Shown here: positions 45,601 to 57,189 of the stretch, in pieces
Numbering within the stretch: position 1 is the first letter of the stretch
How the letters are laid out: each line of letters begins with the position of its first letter
Assembly (NCBI RefSeq): GCF_008728515.1
Contig: NC_044989.1
Location: 69,589,754 to 69,653,753 of the forward strand
DNA from: Papio anubis
Lineage: Eukaryota > Chordata > Mammalia > Primates > Cercopithecidae
Direction of reading: 5' to 3'
Length of the DNA: 64,000 bases
Position numbers and translations under genes: made by a program
Notes under the pieces: model-generated
What the model was told of the DNA's origin: nothing
Databases searched by the model: none
What the model saw: only the letters and a program-made list of their open reading frames with translations

Positions 45601-47754
45601 GGTCACAATAACACCACAAAGTAGCATTTTTCTGGTTCGGCTCCACCTGGAGAACTTTGGGTTCTGCGGACCCCCAAAATTCCAACCAATTACAGAGTAG
45701 TTCAGAAATTCCAGGAGTCTGGGCCACTGTGGCGGTCACCATCTTCTGCTGAGGGGCTGAGGAGCCCATTGCTGTCCCTCTCTTCCCAGTGCTCTCAGTG
45801 CTGAACTCCAGCATGCCCCTGGGGAAGGCCCCGCCACAAAGCCTGGCTGCTTCACGCTCCCTGGCTCGGGCATCCTCAAATCCCTCTTCCTCTCTGGCAG
45901 TCAGTGGTTTCTTTACATCAACTGGGGGCCCCTCAGCCCCCTCCTGCGGGATGCCCCCAAGGTTAGACTCTCCGATGAAGACCCCGCTCCATTTACACGG
46001 TGGTTTTGTTTTACATTTTTAAGCAACAGTTCTCTCAGATATTATTATCATTATTATTATTATTAACAGAGAAAGCATCATGTGGGTATAAAAGAAAAGG
46101 CAGAGAATGAGGACTAGACCCCAGCTCTGGTGTTCTCCAAGCAGCGCTGTGCCCCTGGGGGTCTCTTGGGTGACTCTGCTTAACAGGGGATCACCTGTTG
46201 AAATAGATGCCTGTGGTGTTCATGGCAGGGGACATGAGGATCTTTTAGTGAAGAAGAAAGTTTTAGTGGAAAGGAGATGGTGGAGCAGTGAATGAGAGGG
46301 TGACCCTGTGGTATGTGGTCCCAGCCCCACTCAGCGCAAGAACTGAGCCTGGTAGTACCTCAGGAGTAGCGCCTGTGGGGTGACCAGCTTGTGGGGCAAG
46401 GCGTGGGCCCTGAGGAGAGGGCACAACAGGTGCAGATGATTGCTAACCCAGACCGGCAAAAGACGTAATGGGCTTGTGCCCAAACACACACGCATAAACT
46501 CCTAGAAGCTTTGAGAAATGCCTGTGGCATTTGGAGTGGTGGAGGAGGACACCAACGTCCTGTTGTTATGAAGGATCCCAAAGCTGGGGGAATGAAGCCA
46601 ACATATGGACCCACAGATTGGCTGCTGCTGGCGATAGTCAGAGGTCATGGGGATTCTGTCTGGGATCACTGGAGTCCTGATGCTCTGTCTACCTACATCA
46701 TGCACATGTGACACCCTTGGAGTAGAACCAGTTTATTCACAGGGTAACCCTGGCAGTGGCATCCAAAGAGAATTCTGGAGCTTGCAGCTAGGAGGGACCC
46801 TCAGTACTCCCTGCTGGCTCTGGGGACCCCAGAGGGCAGTGAGGGGACAACAACTGAGAGGCCCTCCTGGGCTGCTCTGAGCTCCTGGGCAGGTCTAGAG
46901 AGGTGGCTGGATGTTCCAGAGGGAGGAAAAGGTGAGTGGCTTTGCCCAAGCTGGCTGGCGTTTCTGGTCACTCTATGTTCCTAGAGAAAGGATGCCTGAG
47001 AACACTCGAAGTCCTTAGGTCAGACCCAACGTATCTAAACAGACAGAGTCTTCCTAGAGACTCTGGGGAAACTATGAAGTGGGGGGTCACAGGAACTGTA
47101 TCAGATGTGCCAGAATCTGGGATACAGGCACACAAGCTGGGTCGGTGATTCCTGAAGCCAGGTTACCCCAGCCTTTCCAGTGACACGATCCAGTCATAAG
47201 TCCCCTTTTGTGCTTCAGTTCCATAGAGTAGGGTTTTTGTTACCCATAACCAGAGGAGTCCTCTCACAACGCAGGATTTGTTAAGTCTTCCCACATAATT
47301 AGATATGGGCTAACAGGAAGTGGACATCTCAGGCAGTGGTAATCTGAAGGCTGCGGTGCTACTCAGAGAGGTGTGGTAGGTGCTGTGCAGGTTGTATTGG
47401 GAGTGTGAACTGAATTATCGTGGCAGTGTCTACTTCTGAATGCTGGGTGTGGCTGGCCCAGGAGACTCTGGACCCAGGAAAAGCCTGTTTTGCATTTTCT
47501 CCTACAGGTTGATCTCTCTTACAAACACTGAGTACCTCTCACCCCGCACTTCAAGATACCAGCACTTAACACTTAATTCTAGTGTATTGGGTGCCTGAAA
47601 ACAGCCACATGCAATAATAAGACTCTCCCCAGTTCTAAATGGCATGAACTAGCTACACACAAAGAGAGGGAAGAGGCCCCTGTGGATTGAGGATTATTAA
47701 ATATGAAGTATGTTTGTCAGGAAAAAAACCTTTGTTTATATAAACAGTAGAAGC
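45601..47754. other. Unassigned sequence downstream of the CpG island
   Basis: No Alu or L1 recognised. (ATT)n lies at 46040-46066. A donor-like AAAAG|GTGAGT lies at 46931. The text near 47195-47275 resembles the 3' end of an old LTR, weakly. No coding exon is supported. Confidence 0.35.
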
Positions 47755-47768
47755 GCCGCCATGGTAAC
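47755..47768. promoter_or_regulatory. Candidate RFX X-box half-palindrome
   Basis: GCCGCCATGGTAAC has a perfect GGTAAC right half and a partial left half of the RFX-type palindrome GTTGCCATGGCAAC. It also looks like a strong Kozak start, but that frame closes after 11 codons. Motif-only evidence. Confidence 0.3.
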
Positions 47769-49934
47769 CCTGTTGGGTTTGCTCTGCAGCCCATAAAGGC
47801 CTCAGAGCCAAATTACCACCTCCTTTTTCATTGCTAGCCTACATTTTTTAAAAAACATCTCCAGCCAAAATTCCATGATCTGCCTGCTTGGTTTCCAGGC
47901 TCAGAAAATATCATTTAAAAAGGACTTGGGAACCAGTTAGAACTGCTGCCAATGCTTCTAAATGAAAGCTCATTTCTCTCACACACACTCTTACACACAA
48001 AGACGCATTTTGTTTGCCAAACTACAGTATGCTTTTCCTTTTTTATGTAACCCAAGTTTCCTTGGGCCTCCCAAGCCTGCGGGGCCGATGAAATGACACT
48101 AACATGTGACTCACAGGAACCAGATCCCATGGGCTCCAGGTGTTTCTCCCACTTGCTTGCAAGGGCCTTGGCTCCTAGGAGGTCTCTGAGTCCTCTGGGT
48201 CGTATGCCTGGACATGGCCCTGAACAAATCCACTGCCAGACACGGGGCGGCTTGTCTCTGCAGCAGGGCCCAATAGGGCCCGCGTCACCTCTGTACTGTA
48301 CCTGGAAGTCAGGGCACTTGATGATGGGTGAGGAGGGTGCTTTGAGGAGAACCCTTCACCTCCCTTTGTGCTACACTCAGGAAACACGCCCCAAACCAGT
48401 CCGCTGTGCCCACTGCCTCACAGGCATTGTCAGCAGATGATCTTAGCGTTTACTCACACGCCCCTGCCATCCAAAGATCCCGGCCACAGACCGCAGGGCT
48501 GGTCCCAGTGGTGGCAGGTGGACCTTCTCAGCGTTAAGCTTCCTCCTGTGGCTGAGGGCAAACTCATCATTCCAGCCCTGCAGGAAGCTCCTCAGGCCCT
48601 CACCCCAGGAAGTCTTTTGGGTGGCCAGGCAGCCCCATTCTGACATGTCCAAGCATGTCTGTTTCCACTTAGCCTCAAGTGGGATCCCTTCTCCATCCTC
48701 TCCATCCGAGACAGCCCATTCGAGAAGGCAGGGGGGAGAGCCACCCTCTCCGTGTGGCCGCCTGAGGCTGCCGAGAAGCCAAGCTGGGCCCGAGCTCTGG
48801 GGGAAAGGATTGCTCCACTCCAAGGGAAAACTAAATTGACATCAGATTATTTTCCTACATCTTTTCCCACTTTTTAATATTTGCCACATTGCATTCCACA
48901 TTCCAATCTCCAAAAGGATGGGAGCGTTAATAATATAAAAGAAAGAAGTGAAATTAACTGGACTGTAGAACTTTTATTATTTTCAAGTATATAAAGCATG
49001 AGATTTACGGCTGAGCATAAAGCATGGCTTTGACTTGAAATGTTCTCCTAGAGATACATTAGGGAAACAGCCTGATAGGGAAGCAGACCTGTGGAGATAC
49101 AGTGATGTTGCAATAAGCCAAGGTAAAGTTATTTACTGAGTTTGGTCAGTTTTGGTATTTCTCTGCTTCTCTTACTTGGCTTGCCATAGTTTTGCTTACT
49201 TTTCAACGTTTTTAAAGTTCTTCATTTAATAGAGAATTAGTAATGCTGTCTCTGTCTCTTGATTTTCTGCTTCCCATTCACATTTCTGATGAGTAAAACA
49301 CCTTCCACATGTTACAGGTGTTCCATATGTTCCATATGTTCCATATATTACAGCATTAAAGGCCCTTTTATAGACATTCTTTCAGTGAATACGTGTGTAA
49401 GATCTTCATTTGCTTTTTTACACCTCAACTCAGGCTTCAATTCACACATTTCCAACTCAACCCAGGGTAGATGGGGAATCAAAGCGACTTTTAGATAAGG
49501 GCAAACTGGCTTATTCTGGTGTTTCAATCCAAACATAACACTGAGAAAATGACGTCTCTCTCTTTAGCTCTAGCACCAATTGAGGAGCAGGGAAAGAGAA
49601 GCTAAATAAAATTTTAGCATAAGTCCGGACTTTTACATCATTACTTTCTTCAAAGTGTTATAAATATATGAGCAACTATGTGCAAGGTACTTTTGCCTGT
49701 ATTATTCCACTGAGATCCAGGTCTGCACGAGCACACAGTGCTCCCTCCCATACCAAGGTTTGAACAATAGATTTCAGTGGTTGTGTCCATGTATATAAAG
49801 AGAAAGTGGTTCCTAAACAAATTTCAATGAACATTTCCCCCTCCAGGAAGACAGAGAGTCGTGGCTACTGCACACTCTTGCCTAAGGTTGTACAATGGAC
49901 GCAATAAAACTATGAGATCTAAAGACGATGTTTC
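47769..49934. other. Unassigned sequence without Alu or L1
   Basis: 48100-48830 is moderately GC-rich with frames of up to 126 codons and no domain. A short GTTCCATAT triplication lies at 49320-49347. No gene supported. Confidence 0.35.
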
Positions 49935-50241
49935 GGCCAGGTGTGGTGGCTCTCACCTGTAATCCTAGCACTTTGGGAGGCCGAGGCAGGTGGATTGCCT
50001 GAGCTCAGGAGTTCAAGACCAGCCTGGCCAACATGGTGAAACTCTGTCTCTACTAAAAATACAAAAAAAAATTAGCCAGGCGTGGTGGCAGGCACCTGAA
50101 ATCACAGGTACTTGGGAGGCTGAGGCATAAGAATCGCTTGAACCAGGGAGGTGGAGGTTTCAGTGAGCCAAGATCACGACACTGCACTTCAGCCTGAGTG
50201 ACAGAGCGAGACCCTGTCTCAAAAACAAAAACAAAAAAAAC
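49935..50241 (+). mobile_element. Alu, full length, sense
   Basis: GGCCAGGTGTGGTGGCTCTC to AAAACAAAAACAAAAAAAAC. Confidence 0.94.
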
Positions 50242-50699
50242 CCCTACCTCTTAGCAAACCAAGAAGAAGAAGAAAAAAAAAAAAGTTCTTAACCTGATAA
50301 AGAGTATCTACAAAAGTCTACAGTAAATATAATGATAAAATGCTGAAAGCTTTCCTTTGAGATCAGGGACAAAACAAAGATGTTTCCATTACCATTTCAG
50401 TTCAAACTGTAATGGATGCCCTAGGCAGCACTGTGGAGCAATTTTTTTAAAATACATAAAGATTAGAAGAAAAGAAACAAGTGTGCTGTTATTCACAGGT
50501 AATATGAGTATATACCTAGAAAAATCCATTAGAATTAACAAGTAAGTTTAGCAAAGTTGCAGCAAACAAAAATCAGCATGCCAAATTTCATTGGATTTTC
50601 TATAACAGCAACAAACAGCTTTTAAAAATAATTTTAAGAACAACAGAAAATATCAAATACCTAGGAATAAATACAACAAAAGATGTGCAAAGTCTCTGA

Positions 50700-51163
50700 A
50701 TTGTTTCCTGTGGCTGCTGAAACAAGTTACCACAAACTTGGTGACCTAAAAACTACAGAGATTTATTCTTTCACAGTTGTTCTGGAGGCCAGAAGTCCAA
50801 AGTCAGTATCACTGAGTGGATGCTGGTAGGGCCGCACTCCCTATGGAGGCTCTACAGGAAAAAGCTCTTTCTTGTCCCTTCCAGCTTCTGGTGGCTGCTG
50901 GCATTCCTTGGCTTGTGGCTGCATCCCTCCAGTTTCTACCTCTGTGGTTAATTGCTTTCTCCTTTTTGTGTCAAATCTCCTTCTGCCTCCCTCTTACAAT
51001 GATACCTACAGGGCCCCACCCAAATAATCCAGGAAAATCTCCCCATCCCAAGATCCTTAACTCAATCACATCTGCAAATACTCTTTTCCATATAAGGTAA
51101 CATTTACAAGGTCCCAGCATTAGGACCTGATATCTTTGGAAGTCATTATTTAGTCTACTACAG
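50700..51163 (-). mobile_element. MaLR-like LTR, antisense, inside L1M
   Basis: 'TTGTTTCCTGTGGCTGCTGA', 'GTTACCACAAACTTGG', 'CTTCTGGTGGCTGCTGGCAT', 'AAATAATCCAGGAAAATCTC' and an end at TAGTCTACTACA. Reverse complement of the family at 17930-18698. Confidence 0.75.
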
Positions 51164-51618
51164 ACTCTATGGATAAAAATTATAGAAATGTAGAGTCATT
51201 AATGAGATATATAAGCAGAGATGTGCTCAAACCATACGCGCAGCCTGGAAGGCTCAACATTGTAAAACTGCCAATTCTCCCCATATTCATCTATAAAATT
51301 AAGGTAATTCCAATAAAAACCTCAGCAGTTGTGTAACTTGACAAGCTGCTTCTAAAATCCTTATATAAATTGAAAAGAAAAAGAATAGCCAAGATATTCT
51401 TGAAGAAAAACAATAAGCAAAGGAGGGTTGCCCTACCAGATATCAAGACTTCTTATAAAGCTACATAATGGAGAGAGTGTTGAATTGGTATAGAGATAAA
51501 TAGCCCATGGAAACAAACCCACTTATCAACACTTGATATGAGAGGTGACATTGCAGAGAAATTGGGAAAGGATGGGTTTTTTGATAAACATGCTGGGAAA
51601 TAGGATATCTTCATTTAA

Positions 51619-51956
51619 AAAAAAAAAAAAAAAAGGTTTTTTTGTTTTTGTTTTTGTTTTTGTTTTTTTCTTTTTGAGACTGACTCGCTCTGTCGCCCAG
51701 GCTGGAGTGCAATGGCGTGATCTTCGCTCACTGCAACCTCTGCCTCTCAGATTCAAGCGATTCTTGTGCCTCAGTCTCCTGAGTAGCTAGGATTACCCGC
51801 ACCCACCACTGTGCCTGGCTAATTTTTGTATTTTTAATAGAAGACAGAGTTTTGCAGTGTTGGCCAGGCTGGTCTCGAACTCCTGACCTCAAGAGATCTA
51901 TCCACCTTGGCCTCCCAAAGTGCTGGGATTACAGGCATGAGCCACCATGCCCGGCC
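51619..51956 (-). mobile_element. Alu, full length, antisense
   Basis: An A-run meets a (TTTTTG)n tail, then GAGACTGACTCGCTCTGTCG, both arms, end CATGCCCGGCC. Confidence 0.93.
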
Positions 51957-52336
51957 AAAAAAACACAAACAGACAAAGAAAAACAAACAAAAAAGGTAAA
52001 ATGAATTCCTACATCATATCAAACTTAAAATCCATTTCAGGTGAACTAAAAATCCAAGGATGAAAGGAAAAGCTATAAGGGTTTTAGAAAACAATACAGG
52101 AGAATGTGTTTAAAACCTAGGAAGGATTCCTTGAACAAGTTACATAAAAACACAAATCATGAAGGGAAAATAGGTGATCAATCTGACTATATTAAAGTTA
52201 AGGATTTCTATACAATACCAAAAAAAGAATGAAAAGGCAGGTCACAAAGTGGAGAACATATTTGCAATACACAACAAAGAACTAGAATTCAGAATATGTA
52301 AAAAATCCCTCCAAGTTAAAAAGTAAACAATAAATC

Positions 52337-52388
52337 GGGCAACAGAGCAAGACTCCGTCTCAAAAAAAAACAAAAACAAAAACAAAAA
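52337..52388 (+). mobile_element. Ultra-short 5'-truncated Alu with tail and TSD
   Basis: Only the last Alu segment (GGGCAACAGAGCAAGACTCC, then GTCTC) plus an A-rich tail. The 12-bp TSD AAACAATAAATC lies at 52325-52336 and 52389-52400. Confidence 0.92.
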
Positions 52389-52512
52389 AAACAATAAATC
52401 ATCCAATTTTTAAAAACTGATTTTAAAAAGATTTGATTAGATTTATCACAAAAAAAAGCAGTCAATACACATATGAGAAAATGCTCAAATCATTAATAAT
52501 CATGGAAATATA

Positions 52513-52807
52513 GGCCGGGTGTGGTGGCTCACGCCTGTAATCCCAGCACTTTGGGAGGCTGAGGTGGGCAGATCACGAGGTCAGGAGATTGAGACCATCC
52601 TGGCTAACATGGTGAAACCCCGTCTCTACTAAGAATACAAAAAATCAGCTGGCCGTGGTGGTGCTCACCTGTAGTCTCAGCTACTTGGGAGGCTGAGGCA
52701 GAAGAATCGCTTGAACCTGGGAGGCGGAGGTTGCAGTGAGCTGAGATTGTGCCACTGCACTCCAGCCTGGGTGACAGAGCGAGACTCCTCTCCAAAAAAA
52801 AAAAAAA
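52513..52807 (+). mobile_element. Alu, full length, sense
   Basis: GGCCGGGTGTGGTGGCTCAC to an A-tail. TSD GGAAATATA at 52504-52512 and 52808-52816. Confidence 0.95.
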
Positions 52808-52927
52808 GGAAATATAAATTAAAATCATAATGAGAGACAAGGATGTATTCATCTGGCAAAAGTTTTAAATGCAAATTGAAACTTTTATCATTTTATGGTA
52901 ACAATTTTTGTCTCTAGTAATGCTTTT

Positions 52928-53231
52928 TTAAACTTTTTGTTTGAGACAAGGTCTTGCTCTGTTACCCAGGCTGGAGTGCAGGGGTACAATCATAGCTCAC
53001 TGTAAACTCAAGCTCCTGGCACAAGTGATCCTTCTACCTCAGCCTCCTGAGTAGCTGGGACCACAGATGCACCACCACACCCACTTAAGGGTTTTGGTTT
53101 TTTGTTTGTTTTGTAGACATGGGGAACTCACTATGTGGCCCAGGCTGGTACAAACTCCTGGGCTCAAGCGATCCTCCTGCCTCAGCATCCCAAAGTGCTT
53201 GGATTACAGGCACGAGCCACTATATCCAGTC
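52928..53231 (-). mobile_element. AluJ-like, antisense
   Basis: TTTGAGACAAGGTCTTGCTC to CACTATATCCAGTC. Confidence 0.92.
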
Positions 53232-53234
53232 TCA

Positions 53235-55137
53235 AACTGTTTTTATTGTGGTAAAATATATATAACATAGAATTTGCCATTTTAACCATTCTTCAGTGTA
53301 CAATTCAGTGGCATCAATTACATTCACAATGTGCAATGATCACCACTATTCATTTTCAAAAGTTTTCATCACCCAGCATGGTAACTGTATCTATTAAGCA
53401 ATAACTCCCCATTTTTTTCCTCCTTCCAGCCTCTGGTAACCTCTAATTTACTGTCCCTATGAATTTGCCTATTGTAGATATTTTATATAAATGGAATTAT
53501 ATAATATTTGTTATTTAATGTCTGGCTTATTTCGCTTATGTTTTCAAGGTTCGGCTATGATGTGGAGTGTATCAGGACTTCACTCCTTTTTATGACTCAG
53601 TAGTATTCCATTGTGTGTACGTATCGCATTTCGTTTACTCATTCATTGTTGGACACTTGGGTTGTTTCCACTTTTGGCTGTTGTAATTCTGATACAAACA
53701 TTGGTGTACAAATACCTAAGTTTCTGTTTTCAGTTCTATTGGGTATACACCTAGGAGTGGAACTGCTGGTTCGTATGGTAATTCCATGTTTAACTTCTTG
53801 AGAAGCTACTAAACTTTTCCATGGAAGATGCACTATTTCCAAATAAATCATTTTCACTTACAGCCTATCTCACCATATTCATGTAGCTCACCATCTTTCC
53901 TTGGGTTGGGATTTGCCTGGTGTACCTTTTTCTAGCCTTTCACATTCAACTTTTCTGTGTCCCTGTGTTTCAGATGTCTTCTATACTTGTTGTGATTATT
54001 ACAAATGTACATGGATTTTCTAAATTCCATTTTTTTCTTCTGTCACTTTGGAAACTATATTCTCTAGTTATAATCTTTTAGTTTTCATAAAAGTTTAAAT
54101 ACCCATATTTAACTTCACAAAGTCACAAGTTATCTTTATCCTCTTGCCACATCACAAAAAGAGCCTTATTAACTCTGCTCATCTACTCCTAAGTTACAAT
54201 ATTATTGTCCAGCATTTTAGTTCATTATGGATTGTTTTATAGCTCCTAAAACATTACTGTTTTACAGTTAGTGCTTTAGACTTACCCTCATTTAAAAGTG
54301 TTTTCTTTTGTTTTCCTCACCATTCTTTTTTAAAGAGATGGGATCTTGCTATGTTGCTCAGGCTGGAGTGCAGTGGCTATTCACAGGCATGACCATAGTG
54401 CACTACAGCCTTGAACTCACTGCCTTAAGTGATCCTTCTGCCTCAGCCTCCTGAGTAAGTGGGACCACAGGTATGTGCCACCACACCCAGTCACTGTTCA
54501 TTATGTTGCATCTTAAGCCTTTGTGGGATCATTTTCCATCACCTTAGCATTTATCTTTGGAAGATTTTAGTGAGAGTCCCAGTTTTTATTCATCAGATAA
54601 CACATTTTCCCATCAGTCTTCAAATTCAGTTTCATGAATTATTTTTTCAGCACTTTGAAATAGTTCCATTGTCCTTGTTTCCACTGGTGCAGTTGGGAAA
54701 TAAGCTGTCCGTTTAATAATTGACTTTTTGTGGGTAGTCTTATCTCTCTGGCTGCTTTTTAGATCTCTTCATCTTTTGTGTTCAGTTTCAAAACAATGTG
54801 TTTAAGAATGCAATTTCCTTTAATCAGCTTAAGATTTGTGAAGCACTCTAAATTCTAGGATTTGCCTTTAATCTGGCCTAGAAAATTCTCTAAAAAGTAA
54901 AGAAGCTTTGACTTTTTTCATTTTCTATCACTCTCTATAGTAAATGCTGCATTCTGGATTATTTCTTCAGACCTATCTTCTTGTTCACTAATTCTCTCTT
55001 CAGCTGGGCCTAATCTGTTCATCCATTCTAATTTCAATTGTTACATTTCATTCTCAGTCCTTCCTCACATCTGCCTTGTCTTTCTTTATTGTCTTATACC
55101 TTTGTCATATATTTGATTCCTCTTATTGCTTCTGATA
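53235..55137 (-). mobile_element. L1ME-like 3' UTR and ORF2, antisense
   Basis: 'TTTTATTGTGGTAAAATATA', 'CTTCAGTGTACAATTCAGTG', 'CTCAGTAGTATTCCATTGTG', 'CTATTGGGTATACACCTAGG' and later 'ATTCTCTCTTCAGCTGGGCC' near 54993. Same family as the 37205 copy. Interrupted by the 7SL-like monomer at 54327. Confidence 0.75.
54327..54492 (-). mobile_element. 7SL-derived fossil Alu monomer (FAM-like), antisense
   Basis: Reverse-complemented, it reads like 7SL RNA with the central S domain removed. The plus-strand text GGCTATTCACAGGC is the complement of the 7SL 'GCCTGTGAATAGCC' that ordinary Alus lack, and CATAGTGCACTACAGCC matches the 7SL 'GGCTGTAGTGCGCTATG'. A single arm of about 160 bp. It predates or lies outside the dimeric Alu lineage. 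Confidence 0.8.
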
Positions 55138-55305
55138 CAGTCAGCCCATTGTATCCATGGGTTCTACATCCATGGACTCAACCAACCATGGATCCAAAAT
55201 ATTTGTTTAAAAAAATATAAAATTACAACAATAAAAAATAATACCAATTTTTAAATACAGTACAACTATTTACATAGCATTTACATTGCACTGGGTGTTC
55301 CGTTT

Positions 55306-55597
55306 TGTTTAGAGACAGGGTCTTGTTCTGCCATCCAGGCTGGAGTGCAATGACACAATCATAGCTCACTGCAACCTTCAACTCCTAGGCTCAAACAATT
55401 CTCCTGTCCCAGCCCCCTGAGTAGGTAGGACTACAGGAACAAGCCACCGTGCCTGACTAATTTTTTTATTTTAGTTTTTCTAGAGATGGTGTCTCATTAC
55501 GTTGCCCAGGCTAGTCTCAAGCTCCTGGACTCCAACAATCCTCCTGCCTCAGCCTCCCACAGCACTGGTGTTGCAGGTGTGAGCCACTATGCCTGGC
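55306..55597 (-). mobile_element. AluJ-like, antisense
   Basis: AGAGACAGGGTCTTGTTCTG to CACTATGCCTGGC. Confidence 0.92.
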
Positions 55598-55798
55598 TAT
55601 ATCAGGTATTATAAGTAATCTACAGATTGTAGAGATGGAAATAAAGCTTCCCTTCTTTCCTCTCTGAAGGTTTGCTGAAACGAGCTGATGACAGATTAAC
55701 AGGAGAAAAGGCATACAAATTTCATACACACATGGACACAGGAATCCCACAAATATGAGACTGAAAGCAAGGACACATGGCTGAAACTCAAACACCCT

Positions 55799-55848
55799 CT
55801 TTATAAGGAAGAGGAAAAGGTTTCATCTTTATAAGGAAGAGGTTTCAT
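55799..55848. repeat. 28-bp direct tandem duplication
   Basis: CTTTATAAGGAAGAGG with a following GGTTTCAT is repeated twice; the second copy lacks 5 bases. It abuts the left inverted-repeat arm. Confidence 0.9.
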
Positions 55849-56050
55849 CATGCTACTCAGATGGCATGCAGTTTAAAACTTATTAATTGAAGCCATGCTT
55901 GTAATCCCCGAGGACTCTGGGAGGCCAAGGCGGGAGGATTGCATTCCCGTAAGTATTCCAAGACATAATAGCTCAAAATCCAAAATCATACACATGGGAG
56001 ATAAGATACTACAAATGATAGGATCAAATTTGCCAAGATAGCAAACATTT
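55840..56050 (+). repeat. Inverted repeat, left arm
   Basis: Begins AGGTTTCATCATGCTACTCA. Its reverse complement recurs at 56607-56808 with a few substitutions and short indels toward the inner end. It includes an Alu-like piece (TGTAATCCCC ... CTGGGAGGCCAAGGCGGGAG). Confidence 0.93.
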
Positions 56051-56456
56051 CAGTCAGTCCTCTCGCCTAAATGCCTCCCACCTCATGGGGAGCTGTAGGC
56101 AGTTTTGGAAGGGTAGTAACTAATTTCTAGGGGAAATGAATCAACCTGGGAGGCAGATATTATCTTATAAATGATTATCTTAGAAAACTGAAGATGATCA
56201 GCAAATTACAGGAAGGTGAGGGGTGGAACTACATTGTGAACAAAGGTTGTCTTATGCAAACAGTCTTTCAGGCTCTCAAAGCTGCTCTCAGAATAGATGA
56301 AAAGTCTATCTGGGCATGATGACAACTTTTAGTCTCTTTCTCTTCTCCACTGGTTTATCTTTCCTGGTTAGAAGACTCCTAGAAAGGGGGCTCTTAAGAC
56401 AACTGCATTTCTTTGGAAAGCAGTTTCCCTTAGCCGTGTGAGATTCGCCCTCCTTT

Positions 56457-56590
56457 GAGTGGGGAGAATTGCATGAGGCCAGGAGTTTGAAACCAGCCTG
56501 GGCAGACATAGCAAGACCCCATCTCTACATAAAGGAAAAAAGTCAGGTGTGGTGGTATTCACCTGTAGTCCCAGCTATTCAGGAGGCTCA
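56457..56590 (+). mobile_element. Alu fragment, sense
   Basis: GAATTGCATGAGGCCAGGAG through CAGCCTGGGCAGACATAGCA to CCCAGCTATTCAGGAGGCTC. It may be the continuation of the Alu piece in the left arm, displaced by the rearrangement. Confidence 0.8.
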
Positions 56591-56606
56591 GGGCGTAGAC
56601 ACCTTG

Positions 56607-56808
56607 ATATGTTTGCAGTCTTGGCAAATTTGGATCCCAGGTATCTTGATTCCCATGTATGATTTTGGATTTTGAGCTATTATGTCTTGGAATACTTATG
56701 GGAATGCAATCCTCCAGCCTTGGCCTCCCAGAGTCCTAGGGGATTACAAGCATGGCTTCAATTAATAAGTTTTAAACTGCATGCCATCTGAGTAGCATGA
56801 TGAAACCT
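56607..56808 (-). repeat. Inverted repeat, right arm
   Basis: Reverse complement of 55840-56050. Ends CATGATGAAACCT at 56808. The spacer between arms is about 556 bp. Confidence 0.93.
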
Positions 56809-57189
56809 TGAGCTGTCCCACCCAGGACATGAAACACCCCTATGTCTGGTGTCTCACTCCTTATAATAATTACCTGTCTATTAATTCCTCACTTAGTAGC
56901 GAATCCACAATAAGAACCCAAAAAAAAAAGAAGTATAAACAGAGATTGCTACTATCTGTAGTTTCAGGTATCCACTGGGGGTCTTGGAATATATCCCTTG
57001 TGCACAAGAGGGGATGACTGTATATAAGACTTTTATATCAAGAGAGGTTATGATTGAGAGGAATAATGTAACACAGAAATGGACAGAGTAATTTGTGTAA
57101 CTTCTATCTCCTCTTCTTGGGAAGAGGGTGAGTGTGTGTTCATTTCAAAAGGGATAGCTGCTCCATGACAGGCAGAACCATGATACTCT

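Larger units (their letters stand above)
50255..52870 (+). mobile_element. Old L1M ORF2 region, sense, with LTR and Alu insertions
   Basis: Follows L1 ORF2: 'AAATCAGCATGCCAAATTTC' near 50570, 'CAAATACCTAGGAATAAATA' near 50653, 'AATTCCAATAAAAACCTCAG' near 51307, 'TACCAGATATCAAGACTTCT' near 51434 and 'GCAATACACAACAAAGAACT' near 52264. Many stops. Interrupted at 50700-51163, 51619-51956, 52337-52388 and 52513-52807. Confidence 0.8.
55139..57022. mobile_element. MER2/Tigger-type ends enclosing a rearranged interior
   Basis: The left end CAGTCAGCCCATTGTATCC and MER2-like text reach about 55305 and resume at 55598-55632 (TATCAGGTATTATAAGTAAT). The right end is near 56960-57022 (TCAGGTATCCACTGGGGG to GATGACTGTA). 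Between them are an AluJ, unassigned sequence, two inverted arms and an Alu piece. Confidence 0.75.

Noticed and set aside
47755..47796. Optimal Kozak ATG at 47761
   Set aside because: The frame closes after 11 codons; kept only as a motif observation.
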